Notes: generated by a model not told the origin, from the sequence alone. A stretch of 37,264 nucleotides of DNA from Tropicimonas sp. IMCC6043 (GCF_004146235.1 NZ_SELO01000037.1:1-37264), one strand, 5' to 3'. Counted from the stretch's first letter, positions 17,130 to 26,103 are shown. Made by a program: numbers and translations.

Positions 17130-18824
17130 CTACTCTCCCAACACTTCGAACAGGACCTCGCCGGCTGCGCCGGAGGGAGGAGGCGTTCCGGCAATGGTCG
17201 CAAGCGTGAGAGCCACATCGATGGTGTGAACCCGCCGCGACACGGTTTGTGGCTCGATGCCAAAACCGGCGAAGATGATGGGAACGAAAGTGTCGTATCG
17301 CCAGGGTGAGCCGTGCGTGACGGTCGCCGAAAGGCCGTCCATGTCATTGATGAACCAGCCCGGCTTGAACACAATGTAGATGTCGCCAGAGCGGTCCGGG
17401 TGGTAGTTGTTCAAAACCGCCCTTGTCAGGGCGTTTTCAGGCAGAGAGGCCTCCCGAAGACGCGAACTCGGAAGCGCAAAGGCAACGCCGTCGAAACCGA
17501 CAAGTTCTTCGGCGATTGCGGTTTCCAGGGCCGCCCGGTCGATGTCTTGATTTACCCGAACCTCATCAGCCAGGTTGAGATAAGGATGATCGTACCCCTG
17601 GATCAGCGGGCCGGAGAGGCCAAAGCGCTCCTTGATCCGGGCAATGGCGGCTTCAGTTTCCCACGCGTCGGGCGACACGTACCCACCCAGGCCACCGATT
17701 TCTTCCAGGAACCCCGGAGCTTCGGGCGCGCCGTGATCTGCGGAGAGGACGATCAGGGTGCGGTCCAGACCGATTTCCCAGTCGATGAAGGCAAAGAGGT
17801 CGGCCAGCGTCCGGTCGAGTTGAAGCAGATTGTCTTCGGACTCCAGACTGGACGGACCGAAGAAATGGCCGACGTAATCGGTGACCGAAAAACTGACGCC
17901 GAGGAAATCGGTGATCTTGTCGTCGCCGAGCCCCTCCCTTTCGATCAGCGTCTTGGCAAAATCCGCCGAAATCTGGTCACCCGCCGGGCTGAGGGTCAAA
18001 AGCGTCGTGAAGTATTTGCCGTCTGACGGACCGAGCGGATGCGGGAAGGTTCTCCCGAAGCCCGCGAATTCGGACTCCCATTCCTGGTCGTCGCGATCAC
18101 CGAACATGTAGGTCTCGATCGGATGCAGCAATTCCCAGGAGGTATCGCCGTAGCCTTGGGGCAAGCCCTTCGCATTCCACTCGGCGACCCAGTCGGGATA
18201 TTCGTCGTAATAGTATGAGCTTGTCACGAACTGGCCTGCGGATTTCGAGAACCAGAAGGCCTTGCCGCTATGGCCGGCCATCGCCACCGCGCCCCGATCC
18301 TTGATCGAGACGCCGAAGACCTTGGCAGCGCCCGCGGTTTCCACCGACAATTCGTCCCCGAAGGTGGTCGTCAGGATTGTTCGCGGCGATCGGCCGTCGC
18401 TTGCGGCCGCTTTCTGCGTCGGGTCGATTTCCGTGTCCGCATCGACACCCGCACCGCCGGTCAGCATGGTGTAATCCGGGTCTTCGATATTGTAGACCGT
18501 TCGGCCAAGGGTTCGGTCAAACCAGAGGTTGCCAACCATGCCATGGGCGGCGGGATTGGCGCCCGTCGCCAGTGTCGTGTGACCGACGACCGTTTCGGTA
18601 TTGGCATGCGCGTGATGGGCGTTGGTGTAGTGGATACCGTCTTCGAGAAGGAATCGGAAGCCGCCCTCGCCGAGACGATCGGCGTAGCGCGTGGGAAGAT
18701 CGCCCCGAAGCTGGTCCACCGTGATCTGCAGGATCAGACGAGGCTTCTCCTGTGCCGTGGCACTTGCCCCCAGAGCGCCAGTCAGCACGATCGCGAAACC
18801 GATGGTCCTTGCACCGGAAAACAT
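17130..18824 (-). CDS. PafA-type alkaline phosphatase / phosphodiesterase, secreted
   Basis: The start ATG at 18824 follows GGGAGG at good distance and begins a signal peptide (MFSGARTIGFAIVL ... SATA). The alkaline-phosphatase superfamily core is clear: VDQLRGD (metal Asp near 37), the nucleophile region TETVVGHTTLATG (probable T78), HGMVGNLWFDR with the conserved Asn, and SIKDRGAV with the Lys and Arg that identify the PafA group of phosphomonoesterases. Metal ligands appear in SVTDYVGHFFGP and LSADHGAPE, with a last His in VTHGSPWRYD. It should hydrolyse phosphate esters in the periplasm. It is the last gene of the minus-strand run from 26059, 156 bp after the second DUF1254 gene, so it may have its own promoter. 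Confidence 0.9.
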   Translation of the reverse strand: MFSGARTIGFAIVLTGALGASATAQEKPRLILQITVDQLRGDLPTRYADRLGEGGFRFLLEDGIHYTNAHHAHANTETVVGHTTLATGANPAAHGMVGNLWFDRTLGRTVYNIEDPDYTMLTGGAGVDADTEIDPTQKAAASDGRSPRTILTTTFGDELSVETAGAAKVFGVSIKDRGAVAMAGHSGKAFWFSKSAGQFVTSSYYYDEYPDWVAEWNAKGLPQGYGDTSWELLHPIETYMFGDRDDQEWESEFAGFGRTFPHPLGPSDGKYFTTLLTLSPAGDQISADFAKTLIEREGLGDDKITDFLGVSFSVTDYVGHFFGPSSLESEDNLLQLDRTLADLFAFIDWEIGLDRTLIVLSADHGAPEAPGFLEEIGGLGGYVSPDAWETEAAIARIKERFGLSGPLIQGYDHPYLNLADEVRVNQDIDRAALETAIAEELVGFDGVAFALPSSRLREASLPENALTRAVLNNYHPDRSGDIYIVFKPGWFINDMDGLSATVTHGSPWRYDTFVPIIFAGFGIEPQTVSRRVHTIDVALTLATIAGTPPPSGAAGEVLFEVLGE

Positions 18825-18980
18825 GGTTGTGATCCTCCCATTAATCTGCACGTTAGCCGCGGATACGACGGCGTAGCCAGATCGCACACGTCCAAATTAT
18901 GTCGACAAGCCCCTCACCAAACACCAGGGCGCTGGCTCTTGAGCGAGGGATCCATCATCAGATGGCCTTTGCCAGGGCCC

Positions 18981-20048
18981 TCAATTCGCCGGCTCTGCCG
19001 TTGGGAAATCCCAGCTTCCGTCGAGGATTTCCGGGCGCGGCTGATATAGGCGCACGGCATAGTTCCAGCCCTCCATGATCGGGATGCAGTTCACCCGTCC
19101 GTCCTCACAGCCACCGAGATTGACCGTCATCGAGCCGTCGTCGTTGCGTATGCCCGTGACGCTGTTGATGTTGTAGACGCCGAGATCGTTCTTCTCGTAC
19201 CGGCCTTCGGCATTGTAGAGACTGACCGACCAGAACGCGTCGACGGGAACGTCGGCCGGAACCTCGATCTTGTACTCGCCAACAGGCAAACTCGGATCCA
19301 CATTCAGGTAATACGCCTGTTCTTCGGGCAAGCCGCCCCAACCGAAAGCGGAGCCGAGGAAATAACGCACGGGATCGACTTCGCCTTTCCGGCCGAAGGT
19401 GCGGCTCGAATCCCCCATATGGCGGCTGAGTTCGAGCGCGGCGGCAAAGACCGCCTCGAAGCTCTCGTCGTCATAGTTGGGCAAGATGAAGGGCTTTGCG
19501 GACGCGGCCTCTATCATGATCTGGTCCTGGAGCGCGTTGACGGCGGCCACGTCATCAGGGTCCGAGGAATCGACGAGCGTTCGGAACAGGATGGCGACGT
19601 AGGGCGTTTCGAACGTCTCCATGTCGAGCGTGTAGGTACCACCGCCGACAAACACCTCGTTCATGAAGTGGTCCTGGTTGACGACCTGGGCCGAAATATA
19701 GCGATCGCCGGTGTCGGGAATGATCAGGGTTGCGCCTTCGCTGATATCGACGACAGCCGTGCTGTAGAGCGTGTCGCGGTTCATCCGGATCGTCGGTTGC
19801 TGGTCGATCGGCGTGGGTTCCCGGATGTGGAACATCGTGTTCACGCCACCGATGAAGTCGAGATACTTGGCGAATTCCCTGTCCGTGACGGCGCGCACGA
19901 AATTGTCGACCGTGACGGGAATTTCCCGTCCCGCGATAATTTCGTCGAACTGGTTCTGCACCGTCCCCGCGGAAGCCGCGGGCACCAGGGTGAATGAAAG
20001 CACGGTTGCGACGACACCGAATGATTTCAGGTTCGCAGAGATACGCAT
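18981..20048 (-). CDS. DUF1254/DUF1214 secreted protein, copy 1
   Basis: A 355-residue exported protein (signal peptide to about residue 27, PAASAG). The DUF1254 half contains PTIRMNRDTLYSTAVVDIS and RYISAQVVNQDHFM. The DUF1214 half contains FGWGGLPEEQAYYLN and VPVDAFWSVSLYNAEGRYE, the usual family landmarks, and two Cys (CEDGRVNC) that could form a disulfide. It is a close tandem paralog of the gene at 20134-21195. The ribosome site is AAAAGGA before the ATG at 20048. Family members are abundant in environmental bacteria, but no reaction has been firmly assigned. Confidence 0.87.
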   Translation of the reverse strand: MRISANLKSFGVVATVLSFTLVPAASAGTVQNQFDEIIAGREIPVTVDNFVRAVTDREFAKYLDFIGGVNTMFHIREPTPIDQQPTIRMNRDTLYSTAVVDISEGATLIIPDTGDRYISAQVVNQDHFMNEVFVGGGTYTLDMETFETPYVAILFRTLVDSSDPDDVAAVNALQDQIMIEAASAKPFILPNYDDESFEAVFAAALELSRHMGDSSRTFGRKGEVDPVRYFLGSAFGWGGLPEEQAYYLNVDPSLPVGEYKIEVPADVPVDAFWSVSLYNAEGRYEKNDLGVYNINSVTGIRNDDGSMTVNLGGCEDGRVNCIPIMEGWNYAVRLYQPRPEILDGSWDFPTAEPAN

Positions 20049-20133
20049 GGCAGGGCATCCTTTTTTGAGAAGCGGAGACCGGCGATGCCGATCTCCGGAT
20101 TTTGCAAGATTGGGGCAAGCGCGGGGCGTCCGG

Positions 20134-21195
20134 TCATTTCACCGGTTCCACGCTTGGAAACGTCCAGCGTCCGTCGAGCACGTCCGCACCGGGCTCGTAG
20201 AGCCGGACCGTGTAGTTCCACCCATCCATGATCGGCAGGCAGTTGGCTCGCCCATCATCGCAGCCGCCGAGATGGACGGTCATCGAGCCGTCGTCATTGC
20301 GCGTGCCCGTGACACTGTTGATGTTGTAGGCGCCGAGCGCGTTCGGCTCGAAGAATCCGTCAGAATTGTAGAGACTGACAGACCAGAACGCGTCGACGGG
20401 CACGTCGGCGGGAACCTCGATCTTGTACGTCCCCACTGGCAGGCCGGGTTCGATATTGAGGTACAAAGCCTGCGCTTCCGGCAGGCCACCCCAGCCCACG
20501 GCTGCGCCGAGGAAATACCGCACGGGGTCAACCTCGCCCCTGGACCCAAATGTTCGGGAACTGTCCGGGGTGTAACGGCCAAGCTCGATTGCCGCTTTCA
20601 GGACAGCCTCGAAGCTTTCCTCGTCGTAATTCGGAAGCACAAAGGGCTTCGACGACCCGGCGTCGAGGGCGATCGCATCCTGCAAGGCGTTGACTTCCGC
20701 GACATCGTCAGGATCGGCGGCATCGACAAGCGTTCGGATGATCACCAGGACATAGGGCGTGTCGAACGTCTCCATGTCGAGCGTGTAGCTGCCGCCGCCG
20801 ACAAAGACGTCATTCATGTAGTGATCCTGGTTGACGATCTGCGCCGAGATGTATCGCTCGCCGGTTTCCGGCAGGACGAGCGTCGCGCCCTCGCTGATGT
20901 CGATTACCGCCATGCTGTAAAGCGTGTCGCGGTTCATCCGGATCGTCGGCTGATGCTCGACCGGCGTGGGCGTGCGGCTGTGAAAGAACGTGTTCACGCC
21001 CCCGGACAGCGCAAGATACTTGCTGAACTCGATCTCGCTGGCGGCACGCACGAAGTTGTCGATGGTTATCGGGATCTCCCGCGTATCGAGAAACGCCTGC
21101 AAGTTGTCCGATGTGCTCTGTGCGTTTGCCGTATCGGAACTGACCGCTGCAGTGGTGACAGCAATGACGGCACCTAACAGTCGTGATCTGGACAT
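20134..21195 (-). CDS. DUF1254/DUF1214 secreted protein, copy 2
   Basis: A 353-residue exported protein with signal peptide (MSRSRLLGAVIAVTTAAVSS, cleavage after TANA) and a strong GGGAGGAGGAA ribosome site. It carries the same landmarks as its neighbour: PTIRMNRDTLYSMAVIDIS, RYISAQIVNQDHYM, VGWGGLPEAQALYLN and VPVDAFWSVSLYN. The Cys pair C-D-D-G-R-A-N-C is also kept. It lies 85 bp upstream of copy 1 in the same direction. The two copies differ throughout, so the duplication is not recent. They may form a pair with different substrates or act as one complex; that is inference. Confidence 0.87.
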   Translation of the reverse strand: MSRSRLLGAVIAVTTAAVSSDTANAQSTSDNLQAFLDTREIPITIDNFVRAASEIEFSKYLALSGGVNTFFHSRTPTPVEHQPTIRMNRDTLYSMAVIDISEGATLVLPETGERYISAQIVNQDHYMNDVFVGGGSYTLDMETFDTPYVLVIIRTLVDAADPDDVAEVNALQDAIALDAGSSKPFVLPNYDEESFEAVLKAAIELGRYTPDSSRTFGSRGEVDPVRYFLGAAVGWGGLPEAQALYLNIEPGLPVGTYKIEVPADVPVDAFWSVSLYNSDGFFEPNALGAYNINSVTGTRNDDGSMTVHLGGCDDGRANCLPIMDGWNYTVRLYEPGADVLDGRWTFPSVEPVK

Positions 21196-21314
21196 TTCCT
21201 CCTCCCATTTATGGCGTCACTTTCGTCCGCCATCTATCCGTCCTGTTGGATCAGGTTCCGGTTGCAGGCCGGCACCTGAACCCACACCGCGCGCAGCGCT
21301 TGGCTCTCACGGCC

Positions 21315-21683
21315 TCAACGCATGAGGTCCGAGACGATCCCGATGGCCTCGAGCACTACGGCTGTATCGCGGGCGACCCGGTAGACCTCGTTGTCGTAGC
21401 GCACATACCCTTGGCCGGGCAGCAGTGTCGGCAGGCGCCAATGGTCGTAATCGGTGATCCACTGGTAGCCGCTGGGGAGTTGCTCCCCTTTGCGATAGAG
21501 TTTCTTGTACTGTCCCGGAGGCATTCCGCCGGGTTTCTTGGCCAGGCCCGGGGGCACTCCGGCGGCCTTGCCAGGCGGCACCTTGTAGATCTTGTCGGGC
21601 TTCTTGCTGTCGGCCATCCCCGGCGCGGTCGACGCGGCCAGGGCGATGGAAACAACAAGCATCAGCGCGCCTTTTGCAGTCAT
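21315..21683 (-). CDS. RcnB/CigR-like secreted protein
   Basis: The start ATG at 21683 is set by the strong AAGGAGGA seven bases upstream and the following signal peptide (MTAKGALMLVVSIALAAS). The mature protein of about 100 residues begins with Lys/Pro/Gly-rich repeats (VPPGLAKKPGGMPPGQ) and ends with a compact domain: W-R-L-P-T-L-L-P-G-Q-G-Y-V-R-Y-D-N-E-V-Y, then VLEAIGIVSDLM. This pattern fits the RcnB family (periplasmic, named for nickel/cobalt homeostasis) and its CigR-type relatives. The role here is unknown. It is encoded inside the minus-strand envelope run. Confidence 0.72.
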   Translation of the reverse strand: MTAKGALMLVVSIALAASTAPGMADSKKPDKIYKVPPGKAAGVPPGLAKKPGGMPPGQYKKLYRKGEQLPSGYQWITDYDHWRLPTLLPGQGYVRYDNEVYRVARDTAVVLEAIGIVSDLMR

Positions 21684-21897
21684 GATCGTCCTCCTTTCCA
21701 ACTCGAGATCCCACGTTCCTCGGGCGAACATCGGCCCTGTGTGGAAATCAGATTACACTGCCTTCGCCAACTTGTCGGGACGCCGGCACGAGGTACTCCC
21801 CGGCGCCCCAACCTTCCTGAATATCGGACAAGCCAGTGTCACCCGATCCAGAAACGCGTTGTTCTCCTTCAGGCTACGCACGCACAGGCACCGCGCA

Positions 21898-22212
21898 TCA
21901 ACTACGCGCCGCCTCGAATGCAGCCAGAAGCGGTTGATCCGGGTTGCCGATGCAGGAGTCGATGGCGGCATCCGTCGCTTCCGTCAGGGCCTCCGTGTCG
22001 AACGTCATTTCGCCCTTCTTTCCGCTAATGAAGCCGTGCATGAAGACAAGTACGAAATCGCGCTCCTCGCCACCTCGCATCAGCAGGTCACGACAGGTGA
22101 ACTCTCCCACCTGCCAGATGCCGTCTCCGTCGGCATTCTGCGCAATGGCGCTGCCCCCGGAGACACACAGAAGCGCGGCAGCGATCGTGCCCGCGAGATA
22201 TCTGGTTTTCAT
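21898..22212 (-). CDS. HdeA/HdeB-family small periplasmic protein
   Basis: A 104-residue exported protein with signal peptide MKTRYLAGTIAAALLCVSGGSAIA. The mature part has the HdeA/HdeB pattern: a first Cys in FTCRDLL, the hydrophobic stretch ERDFVLVFMHGFISGKK, and a second Cys in AAIDSCIGNP, which would form the family's single disulfide. Relatives act as acid-stress chaperones in enterobacteria; in alphaproteobacteria the role is less clear. AAAGGA lies before the ATG at 22212. The gap to the next gene downstream (21684-21897) is 214 bp and holds no gene I can see. Confidence 0.8.
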   Translation of the reverse strand: MKTRYLAGTIAAALLCVSGGSAIAQNADGDGIWQVGEFTCRDLLMRGGEERDFVLVFMHGFISGKKGEMTFDTEALTEATDAAIDSCIGNPDQPLLAAFEAARS

Positions 22213-22248
22213 GGTCCATCCTTTCCGGCTGGTGCCAGCGTGCCGTGA

Positions 22249-22599
22249 TCACTGGTAGATCACGCCGTTCAGGCATCCGTGGTAGTATTTGTTGTAGAGG
22301 TTGTTGCGGTCAGCGGCGCCAGCCGCACCGCCCACTACGGCGCCGATCGCCGCGCCCTTCTTGCGGGAACTCAGCTTTCCATCGACGACATGGCCGATGG
22401 CCGTGCCTGCTGCCGCGCCGGCTACCGCGCCCCCGACCACACCGCCGGATTTTCGATTGGCGCGGTCTCGCGCGTAGGCATCGCAATATTGCGGTGTGAA
22501 TTGCGCGGTTTGCGCCGTGGCTGTTGGCGGGGCTATGGGGCCCGCAAGGCAAAGCACCGCGACCGCGACGGACACCGGCATTCTGGAATAGACTGACAT
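22249..22599 (-). CDS. Secreted glycine-zipper protein
   Basis: A 116-residue exported protein with signal peptide (MPVSVAVAVLCLAG ... TATA) and AGGAGGA upstream of the ATG at 22599. Two glycine-zipper stretches stand out: GGVVGGAVAGAAAGTAIGHVVDG and GAAIGAVVGGAAGAADR, with G-x3-G spacing that packs helices in or on membranes. Two Cys (QYCDAYAR and HGCLNG) flank them and may form a disulfide. Proteins like this are common in the envelope, with unknown function. It neighbours another glycine-zipper gene (23051-23263), so the cluster holds two. Confidence 0.75.
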   Translation of the reverse strand: MSVYSRMPVSVAVAVLCLAGPIAPPTATAQTAQFTPQYCDAYARDRANRKSGGVVGGAVAGAAAGTAIGHVVDGKLSSRKKGAAIGAVVGGAAGAADRNNLYNKYYHGCLNGVIYQ

Positions 22600-22628
22600 C
22601 GTCGGTTCCTCCTCTCCTTCTCTCCGCT

Positions 22629-22997
22629 TCAGTCCAGGGCGTCCTTGACCGCCATGTCGACGGCTCCGGCAAGCAGGGCATCCGGATCGGTTTCGCAGGT
22701 ATCCTCCAGCGCCGCGACGAACTTGTCCTTGAGCCCGTCGCGCTCGGCCGCGTCGGGAACCGCCTCCTCGACGTTGATTTCCCGGTTGAAGAGCGAGACC
22801 TCCGCAATCAGGCGGACAATCTCGGCGACCTTCTCCTCGTCCTCGCCGTAGTTGGCGATCACGCTCTCGCAGCTGTGGTGCATGTAGGGCATGGCCTCAT
22901 CCAGGATGCGGTCCATTTCTTCGTCGGCAAAGGCCTCGCCGCCAAGCGCCATCGCACAGCCGGCAATTACTACAGATAGTCTTGGGGACAGAAACAT
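22629..22997 (-). CDS. Secreted acidic protein of unknown family
   Basis: The start is ATG 22997, after GGGAGGACC and with a signal peptide (MFLSPRLSVVIAGCAMALGGEAFA). The mature protein, about 98 residues, is strongly acidic and probably all-helical, with two Cys (HHSCESVIANYGEDEE and ALEDTCETDPD) spaced like a possible disulfide. I do not recognise a family. Its size, Cys pair and helical nature recall the HdeA-like protein two genes downstream, so it could be a distant relative; this is a guess. It sits between the two glycine-zipper genes. Confidence 0.65.
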   Translation of the reverse strand: MFLSPRLSVVIAGCAMALGGEAFADEEMDRILDEAMPYMHHSCESVIANYGEDEEKVAEIVRLIAEVSLFNREINVEEAVPDAAERDGLKDKFVAALEDTCETDPDALLAGAVDMAVKDALD

Positions 22998-23050
22998 TTT
23001 GGTCCTCCCTCGGCTGAAGTCTCGAAACGGGTTGTACCGCGCGCGGCACG

Positions 23051-23263
23051 TCACTTCGTGTATCCGGCGATCGCGCCAACGACGGCACCCGCAGATGCAC
23101 CATTCTTTCCGCCAACCAGATACCCGACACCTGTCCCGACGAGGGCGCCCGTCATGGTGTTATGTGCGCGCTTGCGGTTGGCCTCTGCCGGCCCGGACAG
23201 GGTCAGGCCAGCCAGTGCGGCTACCATGAGGATCGCTATAAGCTTCTTGTAAGGACTTGCCAT
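23051..23263 (-). CDS. Short glycine-zipper protein
   Basis: A 70-residue product with a signal or anchor helix (LIAILMVAALAGLTLSG) and then one glycine-zipper stretch (GALVGTGVGYLVGGKNGA and GAVVGAIAGY). A strong GGGAGGAG ribosome site precedes the ATG at 23263. It is probably attached to the envelope. Its function is unknown. It follows the DUF3604 gene by 43 bp. Confidence 0.72.
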   Translation of the reverse strand: MASPYKKLIAILMVAALAGLTLSGPAEANRKRAHNTMTGALVGTGVGYLVGGKNGASAGAVVGAIAGYTK

Positions 23264-23306
23264 TTTCTCCTCCCTTTACTGTAGACGAATGGGTTCTGCG
23301 CCGCGG

Positions 23307-25223
23307 TCAGGACGCGGGCTTTACCCAGATCGGCGATGTGTAGGCGCGTTCCTGGTGGGTTGGCTCGATCCCTTCTGGCAGAGCGATACCGAAATACGCC
23401 GCATCATAGGTCGTCCAACGCGGGGTCGGGATTTCGAGCACACGAACGTAGTAGAATGCGCGCAGTGTTGGATCGAATTCAGGGTCCACCCAGAACGCTT
23501 CCAGGAACGGTTCCCCGATGCTGTTCGAATAGGTCGCTGAGGCGATGTCTACGGTATTCCCGACGGGTCCGTCGCATTCCCCTTCGACAATCGCGCGCCC
23601 ATCCGAGCAGGCGACGTCATAGACCCGCTCCTGCGTTTCGCCGTTGGCGTCGACCCAGCCCTTGACGACTTGCACGCGGTCGAGATTGGCGCCATCCGGG
23701 TCCCGCAATGCGCGGATCAGTAGCTTCGGAGCGTCAGAGAGACCCGACAGGTCGCCTCCCATCGGCACGCCCGCCTTGTAGCCGTGAGCCGCGAAATCCG
23801 AACGTTCGAGATCTTCCGCAACGAAGTCGGTGCCGGCAAACACGCGCACGCGGATGCGTGTCCCGGTGGTTGCGAAGACCTCCTTGCGGGCGAAGGCGTC
23901 CCAGATTGACTCGCGCGTGTTCTCACGGGCCCAGACGGCGGCGAGGCCGGCGGCAAGTGCCTGGGCATGCACGATGTCGTCAGACGGGTCATCGGGAGTG
24001 GCCCGTCCGGTGATTTGTTCCTCGAACCGCACCGGATCGGCGGTCGGTTCCACCATCGAGACCTTGCCGAAGAAGTTGTCCTCGGTGGTAGTCGCCAGGG
24101 CCGTGTGGGAATCCGTCGAGCCGATCATTCCAAACTTGAACGGGTTGGCACCGAGGGCGTCCTCATAGGCGAGGCCGCGCTTCAAGGCTTCGCGCGCGTA
24201 CTCGCGGGGCAGCATCTCCGGCGTCTTGAGCTCGGGACCGAAGCTTCCGGTGTCCCAGGTGCCATAATCCGCAAACGCATCTTCGGGCGACAGCATCGGG
24301 TGCGCCTCGCCATCCCCCTTCATCTGGGTAACCTCGTAAACGGGCTCCCATTGCATCCGGCGTTCGGCATAGGCAGCGTCGAGCGGATCTCCGTCGAATG
24401 TCTCGTCATCGAACATAAGGCCGTTTGACAGGTTGCCGTTATGGGGGATCGCCAGCAACTGCCCGCCGGTCGCCTCCTCGTAGCGTTCCATCCAGTCCCA
24501 CAGGTCCTCGGGATCTTCACTGTCGTAGGAACTGAAGGGCACGACCGTATCGGCTTCGTCCTTGCCATCGCGCATCATGATAACGCGGTGAAGGTTGTTG
24601 CCGTCTGGTGCGGTCGACCATTCAAAGCCGATAAATGCAGAGAACGCGCCGGGCTGGTTGTGGCGCTCTGCTGCCTCAGTAACCCGCTGCCACATCGTCT
24701 GCTGCAGGGATGTATCGGCGAGCGGGTCGCCGGCCCCCTCCTCTGCGAAAGCAAAAGCGCCGGCCCAGTAGAGATAGGCTTCCGCCATGGCCCGATCGGT
24801 TCTCGGGGCGAACACCTCATAGAGTCCCCGGCCCCAGTCGTTGGCCAGAACCTCCTCGTTCTCTTCATCGAGAGCAATGTAAAGCCCTAGATTTTCGGCA
24901 TGGTCTGCAACGACCAGGAAGTCGAGCGGCCGCTGCAGCCGCGCCTCCAGCCCGTTCGACGAGGTCACGGTCTCACCTTTTGCGAAACGATAGGCATCGT
25001 CAGGCGAGGTCGTAGCACCGACGAGACCCGCATCGGCGGAATAGGCCGTGTGCAGGTGCGTATCGCCGAAGAAAACCTGGTTTGGATAGTCGTGGGTGAT
25101 GTAGGGCGAGTACTCAACGTCCGGATCGGGCGCCAGACCGACGAGCTCCTGTGCGGCCGCTTCCTGGCAAACGAACAAGGCTGTTCCCGATAGTAGAACT
25201 GCTTTGATGGTTGCTCGTTTCAT
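23307..25223 (-). CDS. DUF3604 secreted protein with PHP-like metal motifs
   Basis: A 638-residue exported protein (signal peptide MKRATIKAVLLSGTALFVCQ ... AAA). The DUF3604 family is recognised from FGDTHLHTAYSADAG (H56, H58), LDFLVVADHAENLG (D107, H108), AIPHNGNLSNG and GSTDSHTALATT. These four patches resemble, in order, the metal-binding motifs of PHP-type phosphoesterases (H-x-H, D-H, H, D-x-H). From this I infer a metal-dependent hydrolase acting in the periplasm, perhaps on phosphoesters; substrates of the family are not established. It is the second gene of the minus-strand run, 68 bp after the outer-membrane protein gene, with GGAGGGAA before its ATG. Confidence 0.88.
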   Translation of the reverse strand: MKRATIKAVLLSGTALFVCQEAAAQELVGLAPDPDVEYSPYITHDYPNQVFFGDTHLHTAYSADAGLVGATTSPDDAYRFAKGETVTSSNGLEARLQRPLDFLVVADHAENLGLYIALDEENEEVLANDWGRGLYEVFAPRTDRAMAEAYLYWAGAFAFAEEGAGDPLADTSLQQTMWQRVTEAAERHNQPGAFSAFIGFEWSTAPDGNNLHRVIMMRDGKDEADTVVPFSSYDSEDPEDLWDWMERYEEATGGQLLAIPHNGNLSNGLMFDDETFDGDPLDAAYAERRMQWEPVYEVTQMKGDGEAHPMLSPEDAFADYGTWDTGSFGPELKTPEMLPREYAREALKRGLAYEDALGANPFKFGMIGSTDSHTALATTTEDNFFGKVSMVEPTADPVRFEEQITGRATPDDPSDDIVHAQALAAGLAAVWARENTRESIWDAFARKEVFATTGTRIRVRVFAGTDFVAEDLERSDFAAHGYKAGVPMGGDLSGLSDAPKLLIRALRDPDGANLDRVQVVKGWVDANGETQERVYDVACSDGRAIVEGECDGPVGNTVDIASATYSNSIGEPFLEAFWVDPEFDPTLRAFYYVRVLEIPTPRWTTYDAAYFGIALPEGIEPTHQERAYTSPIWVKPAS

Positions 25224-25291
25224 GTCTTGTTCCCTCCGAAGTATTTGTTCCTTCTGGACACCAGAATTTTAGGGTGTTGTGGTGTGCTGGC

Positions 25292-26059
25292 TCAGAATCT
25301 GAACGTCGCCCCAAGCAGCGGACCGCTTTGCGTCACATCGAAGACGATGCCATCCTCCTCGTAGTCGACGGCGAGGTATCGCCAGCCAAAGGTCAGTCCG
25401 AGCCGTTCGTTGACAGCATAGGTGGCACCGGCCATCAGGCTCCACTCACGGTCGGCGCCGACACCGAATCCACCGATCTCCGCACTTCCGTAGAGGTTCC
25501 AGCGATCTGACGCCGAATACTGCCCGGCAATGCCGATCAGCGGATCAACCCAGTTGGCATCGCTGGATTTCTTGATCTTTCCGAGGCCCGTTGCCGCCTG
25601 CGTCTTCGCGGTGATCTCGTTGTCGAGCCACCAAGCCCGCGCACCGATATAGACGTCGAGGTTGGATACGTCGTTCCGGGCTAGCGTGCGGCCGGCGGCG
25701 AGCGCGAGGTTCGACGTGCGGCTCACGACCTCGATGCTGTCCACGATCGGGCCCCCGACACTCTCGTTTGACGTCGTCTGCACGGTAGATCCATCGAAGT
25801 AGATCACCCAGGGGCCGTTGCGAGCACTGGCAAAGAGAAACAGACCGTAGTCGAGATCTTCCACGATCTCGCCGAACGACAGCGAAACCTCCTCCGAAGG
25901 AAGCCCGGGTAGTGTTCCGAGGTTCCCGTCCAATCCTGCGAGCCAACCATAAGGCGCAACGGTGAACTCCCATTGAGACTGAGCAACTACCTGCGTTGCC
26001 ACAAGAAATGCAGCGGTCGAGGCTCCGGCAATGCGTGCGATCCACCAACGGTTGGCCAT
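25292..26059 (-). CDS. Putative outer-membrane beta-barrel protein (operon head)
   Basis: A 255-residue protein with a signal peptide (IARIAGASTAAFLVATQVVA) and GGGGAGGGG before its ATG at 26059. The body is barrel-like: QWEFTVAPYGWLAGLDG, NLDVYIGARAWWLDNEI, RWNLYGSAEIGGFGVG, LGLTFGWRYLAVDYEEDG, and the C-terminal GPLLGATFRF with terminal Phe. It is a distant relative of the protein at 13518-14291. It is the first gene of the minus-strand envelope run and starts 73 bp from the divergent AraC-type regulator. It probably passes or binds the molecule that the downstream secreted proteins act on; that is inference. Confidence 0.75.
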   Translation of the reverse strand: MANRWWIARIAGASTAAFLVATQVVAQSQWEFTVAPYGWLAGLDGNLGTLPGLPSEEVSLSFGEIVEDLDYGLFLFASARNGPWVIYFDGSTVQTTSNESVGGPIVDSIEVVSRTSNLALAAGRTLARNDVSNLDVYIGARAWWLDNEITAKTQAATGLGKIKKSSDANWVDPLIGIAGQYSASDRWNLYGSAEIGGFGVGADREWSLMAGATYAVNERLGLTFGWRYLAVDYEEDGIVFDVTQSGPLLGATFRF

Positions 26060-26103
26060 TTTCCCCTCCCCTCATCCAAGTGCTTGATTTATATCAGGGA
26101 CCG

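Noticed and set aside
16142..17374. 410-codon minus-strand frame overlapping the DUF4239 gene
   Set aside because: Arg/Ser-rich without structure; the overlapping frame has membrane helices and family motifs.
19771..21177. 468-codon plus-strand frame across the DUF1254 pair
   Set aside because: Antisense shadow; its repeated motifs merely mirror the duplicated DUF1254 genes.
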